Source of the DNA: Hamiltosporidium magnivora
Taxonomy: Eukaryota > Microsporidia > Dubosqiidae
Assembly: GCA_004325065.1 (NCBI GenBank)
Contig: PITI01000333.1
Span: forward strand, 1-14,312
DNA: 14,312 nucleotides
Direction of reading: 5' to 3'
In this document: piece by piece, positions 8,341 to 14,312 of the stretch
Layout of the letters: each line of letters begins with the position of its first letter
Numbering within the stretch: position 1 is the first letter of the stretch
The notes under the pieces: generated by a model
The model's database searches: none
Told to the model about the DNA's origin: nothing
What the model saw: the letters and a program-made list of their open reading frames with translations, nothing else
Made by a program: the position numbers and the translations under genes

Positions 8341-9331
8341 ACTAATGCAACCACCAAAATCAGTTAAAGATCTTGCCAGAAAGACACAACAAGATATTAC
8401 TTTTGATGTTCCTGTTTCTGGTCATAACTTTGAAAGCGATATGGATTTACAAGAATTTATAAAATATTTTTCGAATACTGGATTTCAAGCTACAAATATT
8501 GGATTGGCTATTAAGGAAATTGAAAAAATGAAAAACAGCAAAATTTTTTTTGGCTGCACCAGCAATATAATAAGTTCTGGATTGCGTGATATTATTAAGT
8601 ATCTGATAAAAAATAAATTTATACACGTTTTTTGTACAACGGGTGGAGGAATTGAAGAAGATATTATAAAAACTTTCAATCCAACATTTTTAGCATCTTT
8701 CAACATAAAAGGAAGCCATCTAAGAGATAGTGGATATAACAGAATAGGAAATCTTGTAATTCCAAATGAAAATTATGAAATATTTGAAAAATGGCTTGTT
8801 TCGCTCGTTGATGAAATTACAGAAGGATATTCACCAGAAAATCCGTTAATACTTACACCTTCAAAACTCATAAAAATATTTGGAGAAAAAATTAATCATC
8901 AAAATTCAATTTTGTATTGGGCCAGTAAGAATGGAATAAATATTTATTGTCCTGGAATTACAGATGGTTCGATTGGTGACATTTTAACTTTTCATCCAAA
9001 AAGAGAATGCCTTAAATTAGATGTAATTGAGGATATTTATAATTTAAATCGAGAAGCATTTTTTCAAAAAAGTACAGGAGCTATTATACTTGGATGCGGA
9101 ATAATTAAACATCAAATTTTAAATGCAAATCTTTTTAGAAATGGATTGGATTTCTGTGTTTTGGTGAATACTGCAGAAGAATATAACGGTAGTGATGCAG
9201 GTGCTTCTATAGAAGAGGCTATAAGTTGGGGTAAAGTTGTTCCAGATAATACAGCGGTTAAGATATTTGGTGATGCCACTATTATCTTTCCTATTTTAGT
9301 TGCCGGTTCTTTTTATAAACAAAATAAATAA
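8330..9331 (+). CDS. DYS1: Deoxyhypusine synthase
   Basis: This cytosolic enzyme moves the aminobutyl group of spermidine, using NAD, to one lysine of eIF5A, the first step of hypusine formation. The 333-residue product covers nearly the whole family (human about 369) and has its signature blocks: TSNIISSGLRDIIKYL at 77-92, TTGGGIEEDIIK at 103-114, NRIGNLVIPNENYEIFEKWL at 137-156, TDGSIGDIL at 211-219, KHQILNANLFRNG at 260-272, and NGSDAGASIEEAISWGK ending at Lys302. Lys302 in SWGK corresponds to the lysine that forms the enzyme intermediate (Lys329 in human). The usual Gly triplet before the KH pair reads GCG at 255-257. The frame is listed from the first ATG, but the ATG at 8345, just after CCACCCC, is probably the real start, giving 328 residues. 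It ends convergent with RRP41. Confidence 0.95.
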   Translation: MSTPLMQPPKSVKDLARKTQQDITFDVPVSGHNFESDMDLQEFIKYFSNTGFQATNIGLAIKEIEKMKNSKIFFGCTSNIISSGLRDIIKYLIKNKFIHVFCTTGGGIEEDIIKTFNPTFLASFNIKGSHLRDSGYNRIGNLVIPNENYEIFEKWLVSLVDEITEGYSPENPLILTPSKLIKIFGEKINHQNSILYWASKNGINIYCPGITDGSIGDILTFHPKRECLKLDVIEDIYNLNREAFFQKSTGAIILGCGIIKHQILNANLFRNGLDFCVLVNTAEEYNGSDAGASIEEAISWGKVVPDNTAVKIFGDATIIFPILVAGSFYKQNK

Positions 9332-9332
9332 A
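9323..9332 (+). promoter_or_regulatory. Possible polyadenylation signals overlapping the synthase stop codon
   Basis: Two overlapping AATAAA hexamers lie at 9323-9328 and 9327-9332, spanning the TAA at 9329-9331. Signals overlapping the stop are plausible in microsporidia, which have short 3' ends, but in such A+T-rich sequence the hexamer is also common by chance. Confidence 0.3.
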
Positions 9333-9734
9333 AAAATCTTTTGAATAACGAATTCTTAAAAAAATTTAATTTTTAGTTAAAATTTAAATTCAATATTACA
9401 GTTCAAAGACCGTTTTTTGCTTCTTCTAACAAAATAAATGTTAAATTTATTGTAATTTTTTAAAAAAAGAAACTGTCATAAGACTTTACATTATTAGAAT
9501 CAAAGTAGCAATTAAATTTAAAAGTTGGAATAGTGAATTAAATAAAATTAAAAAAAAGATAGAAATTGAATTTTACTAGTAAAAATATATTTTTTGATTT
9601 TATTTTTAAAAAGCAAAGAGAATAGAAAGGGAATAATTTTGGAAAATAGAATTTATTTTAATTAAAATTTATATTCCTGTATATTTTTTTTAAGGAAATA
9701 GAACATAAATTATAGAAAGGAACCGAATTTAAAG
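9332..9734. other. Convergent spacer between the synthase and RRP41 genes
   Basis: About 400 bases of A+T-rich sequence with long A and T runs. It should hold the 3' ends of both transcripts. I see no gene, RNA or repeat. Confidence 0.5.
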
Positions 9735-10397
9735 CTAATTTATATTTTTTAAGAAATTAGAAAAAACCGAAAAAAGGGTATCAATTGCCTTTAAATTTTC
9801 GAAATAAAGTTTTTTTATGGAATCCGTATCAGTTTTTCCAGTGGATTGAAACAATCCTATTGTTTTTCTATGTGGAAAATATCCCAAAACGAGACTTGGA
9901 ATTCTAATATTTTCTTCATTATTACTTAGATCTAGTAGAGATATTCCTTTAAAGAAACAACTGGTGATTGAGATACACATATCTTTAATTTGTACACCGC
10001 AATAACATAAAAGAATTGTAACAGAATTTATCAAAGTACTGATCAAAGAGCCATCATCTTGTTTGATCAAAATATTTATTTCTAAATAATTTGATTCTGA
10101 AATAGAAATAATTGGTTTGAAAAGTTCGGAAAGCAATGTCTCACATTCGTCTATCTTTTTCTCATGTTTACCGCTTTCCTGTCTCGCCACATCATAAAAA
10201 CTTATTTTAAATTTTATATTTTCTTTATATTGGCCTTTTTCCTTTGGGCCGTATAATATAGATCGTACTTTGGTACCACCTTGTTGTAAATCAATGTATC
10301 CACATTTATTTAGATATCCACTTTTTATTGCCACTTCTCTAAGTTCATTTGGTTTTCTGCCATCATAACGAAATCCTTCTTCTGAGATAATCTCCAT
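9735..10397 (-). CDS. RRP41: Exosome complex subunit Rrp41 (Ski6/EXOSC4-like, RNase PH fold)
   Basis: The 220-residue product has the Rrp41 N-terminus: EEGFRYDGRKPNELR at 6-20 matches the EG(L/F)R-DGRR-NELR signature. QGGTKVRSILYGPKE at 39-53 matches the Q-GxTK(V/I)-GPKE block. QDDGSLISTLINSVTILL at 113-130 corresponds to the QDGG-LI-G-TLAL helix region; its second Gly is Asp here. Rrp41 is one of six RNase PH-like subunits forming the ring of the nuclear and cytoplasmic exosome, which guides RNA to the Rrp44 and Rrp6 nucleases; in eukaryotes the ring itself is generally inactive. Length is close to yeast Ski6 (246) and human (245), slightly trimmed. The start at 10397 fits because EEGFR begins at residue 6. 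A TATA-like TTTATAAATA lies about 22 bases upstream. Other RNase PH paralogues (Rrp46, Mtr3) fit less well because of the DGR-NELR and GPKE blocks. Confidence 0.9.
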   Translation of the reverse strand: MEIISEEGFRYDGRKPNELREVAIKSGYLNKCGYIDLQQGGTKVRSILYGPKEKGQYKENIKFKISFYDVARQESGKHEKKIDECETLLSELFKPIISISESNYLEINILIKQDDGSLISTLINSVTILLCYCGVQIKDMCISITSCFFKGISLLDLSNNEENIRIPSLVLGYFPHRKTIGLFQSTGKTDTDSIKKLYFENLKAIDTLFSVFSNFLKNIN

Positions 10398-10429
10398 TTA
10401 AGGATGACAAATGTTTCGGTATTTATAAA
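10398..10429 (-). promoter_or_regulatory. Weak start-proximal motif and TATA-like box of RRP41
   Basis: On the minus strand, TCATCCTTAA directly precedes the ATG, and TTTATAAATA lies at 10429-10420. The first is only a weak form of the CCC motif seen at MED14, RING and synthase starts. TATA-like strings are frequent in this background, so support is modest. Confidence 0.3.
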
Positions 10430-10660
10430 GTAATTATATAATTTTACAAAAATTTGAGGGAGTGAAAAATCCAAATTTTTTGCAATGATATGGCGAAATA
10501 AAAACGAAAAAATTCATAACTAAAAAACATAAAAATTAAATTTTTTTTACTAACTAACACTGGTAAGTTGATGGTCTAAGCTCCTTGCATTTAACAATGT
10601 CCCTAAATATAAATACAAAAGGATTATATTCTTTTATATTGAAAACAAAGTCATGGAATA
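10430..10660. other. Short spacer between RRP41 and the retrotransposon relic
   Basis: No gene or repeat can be supported. Part of it should be the 5' flank of RRP41, and its distal end may include the unrecognised 5' side of the retrotransposon relic. Confidence 0.4.
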
Positions 10661-11553
10661 ATGACAGAGAAATTATCTACAAACGATACGTATTACCAGA
10701 AGGTTAGGACCCTTCTAAAGATAGCTAGAACTTAATGATACACAGAAATCGGAAAATATAGCAAAGAAATCGCCTATTTAATTCATTTATAAAAATATAT
10801 GAGAAGATTTCATTAGAGTTAAATTTTTTACTTCTAATTGAAATCCGAAGAAGATATTATTCACCATAAGGAAACTGCGATATCGTTAGTTAAGTATAAT
10901 GTGAACGTAAGCAGACTTGAAATGGCACGATTCTTTGGTTGAAAGGATGGAAGTTTACTGATGAATAAGAATACACATCATGATATGTTGTCCTTTTGTA
11001 TCCTCGAATAGTAACTTAAGAAAAGCAATATATTTTTAATTAGGATGCAAATGCGTGTTTCTGAAACCTTTACATTCCAAAGAAAACAGTATAGCGGTAT
11101 CACCCCATAAGAGCATCACTCTTCGAAGAGGAAAATATTGACAAACGCAGTCTTGCAAAAAGAAAATTCTATCCCAATAAAATATAGTTTGGAAGTAAAA
11201 ATAACCCAGAAAGTTTAAAAACCAAACTATTATAGTTTAACGAAACTAAAAATGAAAGCTTACATTCAAAGTTATATAAAACTAGAAATAAAGAGCCAAT
11301 AAATTTTATTTCATCCCGAAATGGCATAATAAAAGATGCGCAGACCATCTGGAGAGGTAATATTTGGAGACCTGCAGAATGGAATGCTCTTTTTAGTAGA
11401 GAATATCAGTATCAACATTGCAAAATTCTAGAAAATTGATAGTATATTAAGCGATCTGATGTAAAAAAATACATGCCATGAAACTCTTAGATATAATTGA
11501 AATGTTATTATGCAATTATTTACTTAGAATAAATCGATATGAATATATTTCTT

Positions 11554-11993
11554 TAAAACAGATCAGGATCCCCCTAGTTGGTGCACAGTTTTCTCTCTTC
11601 GGAAAGTTTGCATATGGCTGACAACCTAACCAATCAAAAGAAAATTCTCTTTGGAACGCCTATAACTTATGGAAGGTTATGATCTATCGTTAGATTGCGT
11701 TCCACCCGTAGGGAAAGAGCAACCCACTAAATTAATAAATAAAACGGATCAGGTGGTCGAGAGAGGATACACTATTAAAAACTATCTTTTTGGTAATGAG
11801 TGGTTGAATAGGTGCGAGATTCATTGCTGCCATTGTGGTGAGATATAAACTACCCCGGATTTATAGGAACCCAATATAATCCCGATTTAAAACAGATTAA
11901 AATAAACAAATAATAAACTTTCATTTGTTCCTTCTCGACACGAGAGGTAAAATTAGAATGGAAATATTAATTAAGAAAGTAAAACAGATCAGG
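11554..11993 (+). repeat. Three dispersed direct copies of TAAAACAGATCAGG inside the relic
   Basis: TAAAACAGATCAGG occurs at 11554-11567 and 11980-11993, and with one change (C-G-GATCAGG) at 11740-11753. A partial TAAAACAGATT lies at about 11888-11898. In one frame each copy reads KQIR or KRIR, which in the third copy begins the retrotransposon tail. The spacing is 186 and 240 bases. This suggests repeated or nested tails of the element, not a regular satellite. Confidence 0.5.
11653..11703 (+). other. 51-base predicted three-stem RNA fold within the relic
   Basis: GGAACGC (11653-11659) pairs with GCGTTCC (11697-11703). Inside, ATAAC/GTTAT (11662-11666 with 11676-11680) and ATCTA/TAGAT (11682-11686 with 11691-11695) form two hairpins with loops of 9 and 4. 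All stems are perfect. It is too short for a tRNA and lacks hammerhead core bases. It may be chance, or a remnant of the element's structured RNA. Confidence 0.25.
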
Positions 11994-12370
11994 TGTTACT
12001 CAATTCGGAGAATGCTTAAATATGATATGCAAAAACAAGAAAACAATACCTAAATTAAAACAGTTTAAATTCTAAACAATTGTCTTGATATTTATATTTA
12101 ATATAAGAGGTAAAAAAAATCGTTCAATCATCAAGTAGGAATTACTGCTCAAGATTCGCTTCAAATTTATTAAACAAGAATTCTAGGAAAGTATGACTAC
12201 TTGGTTACTTATCTATGTTTTCTATATATGTAGTGTATAAATAATCAGTTATGAGGTAAACCGAGAGTGCAAAATACCATAGAACCATCTTAAAGGTTCT
12301 GATGGCGCTGAATGCAGAGGTATACAAACAATCGAAGTTTAAAAAGACTGTCGAGATATTTTTTTAGGTT

Positions 12371-12868
12371 AAAGAGGATAAAGATTCAAAATTCAACTTT
12401 TGCTTATATTTCAAAGAGGCTATAGCGATGTAAACAATAATTCGAAGGCTGAAGTTCCAAATATTCTTCAAATGAACCAAGTAACGAAGACTATAGCGTA
12501 AAAACTTTTGAAAAATAAATATTTTATGTCTTATCTTCGGATACATAGCCACATTGGAGAATCCGAAATCAAATGTAAAAGAATAGTCGGAGTTAGAAGT
12601 TATGATATTATTAAAGTAATTGAAAAAAAGCATTTAAGGTGAATAAACAAATGTTTACATTTATTTTCAATGTTGAAATATTTCGTTTCTAAATTAAATT
12701 CAAAGGTGAATATTTATAAATTCGATGTTCAATAAGGTCTAATAAAATTAAAAATTGCCACTTCGTGCTTTATTTTCGTCAAAACAAATTAGTTTGATCA
12801 TTAAATTATAAAGTTTCTTTAGATATTCTATTCAAAAAAATTGTGCAGAAAAATTAAATATTGAAATT
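12371..12868. other. Spacer between retrotransposon copy C and the right-end pseudogene
   Basis: No supported gene. The first 200 bases may be the eroded 3' end of copy C on the + strand, where frames such as FNFCLYFKEAIAM appear in phase with the tail. A minus-strand frame at 12364-12633 looks like its antisense shadow. No repeats or RNA genes are seen in the rest. Confidence 0.45.
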
Positions 12869-14300
12869 TTAATCAATGAAAATTGCTTCGAAAAGACGAA
12901 GATAAAAAAATAATGTTTCACTTATTACTGGACAAAGGACATTAATCATCTCCTCAGAATGATTACCCTTTTTTAATGCAATAATTGTAAAATTGGTAGA
13001 TAAATCCAAGAAAATAGTATTCTTAAGAAATTTTCTTGAGATTTCTGTTTGTAAAAACTTTACACTTCCACGTAAATTAGATTCATCAGTTGTTCCAATT
13101 TTTTATCAGAATAATCTTTGTAAAAGTTTAATAAGAATTTCTTTACTGAGCTTAAACCTTTGATTATAACTTCTTCGTTTGTATTTTGAAATTCATCAAA
13201 TATTTCTAAAATTTTTGTGGATTCTTCTTCTTAGGATGAAATTAACTTTTGGAAGATATCAAAAAGAGTGTTTGGATTATCTAAGTAATTTAGTATAGCA
13301 TCTTTTTAGTCTTTTAATATAGAGAGAATTGTTTTTATGTACCAAAATACAAGAGATTCAAGTTCCTTCTGAACCCAATCGAGACTCTTTTCATTTTCCA
13401 ATCTTTGCTTGATTTTGTTTAATATGTCCCTAAACTCTTCAATTCTGTGAATGTAAGAAGATAAAGAATCTCTTATTTCATCAGCCATTTTAACATAAAA
13501 ATTCAATATATTAATAAGCATTTGCTTTAATACATTATCTGGAAATATATTTTTAAGAAGTGAACCATATATATTTTTTTTATCAAATATATTGGCTTTA
13601 TGAAGAAGGAAAATAAAAAACACTTTCGGATCATTATGGTTTAGCGAAATTTTTATTGATTTGAAAGTATAAAAATTATTGTTATTAGGTTTTGTTAGGG
13701 TTATATCTACCAAGCTATGATTGAAGGTTGCATTCAAGATACCGAAATTTTCAATATTATTTTCCAATTCTTTGAATAAATTTTCAAGTTTATGAATGAA
13801 ATTTATCTCAGATGAATTTTTTGTTATAAATAATCCAAATCGAGCCAAAAAACTGGGATTGTATTTAGATTTGAATTTTTTCAATTTATATAATGAAAAT
13901 ATATAAGGTGGCATAACCAAATTCAACTTCTTGAATTTTCAATAAAATTTATTCGTTTATCCGCTTGCATATTTACGATTCCATTGCCTCTTTGGTTTGC
14001 AATCTTAAATATTTCAGAGTTTGTATCGAAAATATTATCTACGGTATAATATGAATAACATAAACCAAGGTTATTTATATTCCAATATTTAATATTTGCT
14101 ATTCCAAAATTATTATTTTCTCTATATTGGTTTTTCAAAAGTTTTCCCAGTGGTGATTCTTCAAATTCACAAAACTCTTTTAAAATTTGGCTTTTCATTT
14201 TTCTACCAGAATAAATAGAAATAAATATAAATAATCCAAAGGATAGTACACTTGCTAATGTTATAGATATAATCAACTTTCGGTTTTTGAATATTTTCAT
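12869..14300 (-). pseudogene. Broken, near-complete member of the end gene family with an N-terminal signal anchor (right copy)
   Basis: The minus strand starts at ATG 14300 with a Lys-rich N-terminus and a hydrophobic segment at about residues 8-30 (LIISITLASVLSFGLFIFIS), typical of a signal peptide or membrane anchor. This frame stops at TGA 13925-13923. A second frame, shifted by one base, continues from about 13940 (KFKKLNLVMPPYIF) to TAA 13308-13306. It then runs on in the same frame through another TAA (13233-13231) to about 13100. A single-base loss near 13097-13098 moves it to a third frame ending at TAA 12871-12869. The last part aligns with the left-end copy (SDKKIGTTDESNLRGSVKFL against ADKKFGASEESNLHESVKFL), which fixes the reading. 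There are thus two frameshifts and two stops. The first shift might instead separate two overlapping genes, but the second frame has no early ATG except at 13914. The middle part has helical, Leu/Glu-rich sequence. Function unknown; a secreted or surface family is inference. Confidence 0.7.
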
Positions 14301-14312
14301 AATTTAAAAAAA

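Larger units (their letters stand above)
10661..12370 (+). mobile_element. Longest decayed non-LTR retrotransposon pol relic, copy C
   Basis: Coding-like frames run along the + strand with scattered stops and shifts. From 10838 to 11218 one frame has only four stops in 127 codons and contains LVKYNVNVSRLEMARFF and MNKNTHHDMLSFCILE. A second frame, 11236-11436, is open for 67 codons with KDAQTIWRGNIWRPAEWNAL and FSREYQYQHCKIL. A third, 11669-11848, has 59 codons ending in a Cys/His cluster CEIHCCHCGEI. From about 11970 the tail aligns with copies A and B: KKVKQIRCYSIRRMLK, then IKT, DIYI, VGITAQDSLQI (from 12135), KYDYL, AKYH (12269-12280) and KFKKTVEI (12335-12358). The order fits a reverse-transcriptase C-terminal region followed by a restriction-like endonuclease tail (R2/CRE type); the catalytic RT core is not visible. 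The relic is not functional. Confidence 0.65.

Noticed and set aside
11653..11703. tRNA or hammerhead ribozyme
   Set aside because: Only 51 bases and two internal hairpins, no T-arm sequence, no anticodon arm of normal geometry, and no hammerhead core bases.
12364..12633. Minus-strand 89-codon frame as a gene
   Set aside because: No recognisable features, no start motif, and it lies antisense to the end of retrotransposon copy C and its flank.
13306..13926. Independent gene starting at 13926
   Set aside because: The codon at 13926-13924 is TTG, not ATG, and the frame is the continuation of the signal-anchor gene after a frame change; homology also continues past its stop.
1..14312. CRISPR array, defence island or toxin system
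   Set aside because: No regularly spaced repeats, no bacterial-type defence genes, and the recognisable genes are eukaryotic housekeeping genes.

Overview
The window looks like a nuclear contig from a microsporidian (an intracellular fungal relative), probably one of the A+T-rich, expanded-genome species. All recognisable genes are eukaryotic or archaeal-eukaryotic: Mediator subunit MED14, a C3HC4 RING protein, deoxyhypusine synthase and exosome subunit Rrp41. They are intronless and shorter than or close to their yeast and human relatives. CCC-type motifs sit just upstream of most starts, a feature described for microsporidian genes. Codon use and spacers are extremely A+T-rich. The genus cannot be fixed from the sequence alone.

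Layout. 1-567: 3' part of a broken member of an unknown gene family. 568-2510: long spacer holding a decayed non-LTR retrotransposon tail (copy A, about 1290-1830, + strand). 2521-5454: MED14. 5455-7857: long spacer with a GC-richer decayed coding island on the minus strand (about 6425-6830) and a second retrotransposon tail (copy B, about 7490-7803, minus strand). 7896-8177: RING protein. 8330-9331: deoxyhypusine synthase. 9735-10397: RRP41 on the minus strand, convergent with the synthase. 10661-12370: the longest retrotransposon relic (copy C, + strand). 12869-14300: a second broken member of the end family, on the minus strand, with its N-terminal signal anchor preserved.

The intact genes serve basic expression: transcription (MED14), eIF5A hypusination for translation (deoxyhypusine synthase) and RNA decay or processing (RRP41). 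They are not an operon. The RING and synthase genes share an AAAGGAGAAAAAT element followed by a CCACCC element before their starts, which hints at a common promoter layout.

The main non-obvious results come from comparing the window with itself. First, the two ends carry inverted, diverged copies of one gene family; the right copy has two frameshifts and two in-frame stops, and the visible part of the left copy has one stop. Second, three spacer regions that look empty align at the protein level as tails of the same non-LTR retrotransposon pol family. I found no CRISPR array, convincing tRNA or rRNA, and no evidence of a new defence-type system.
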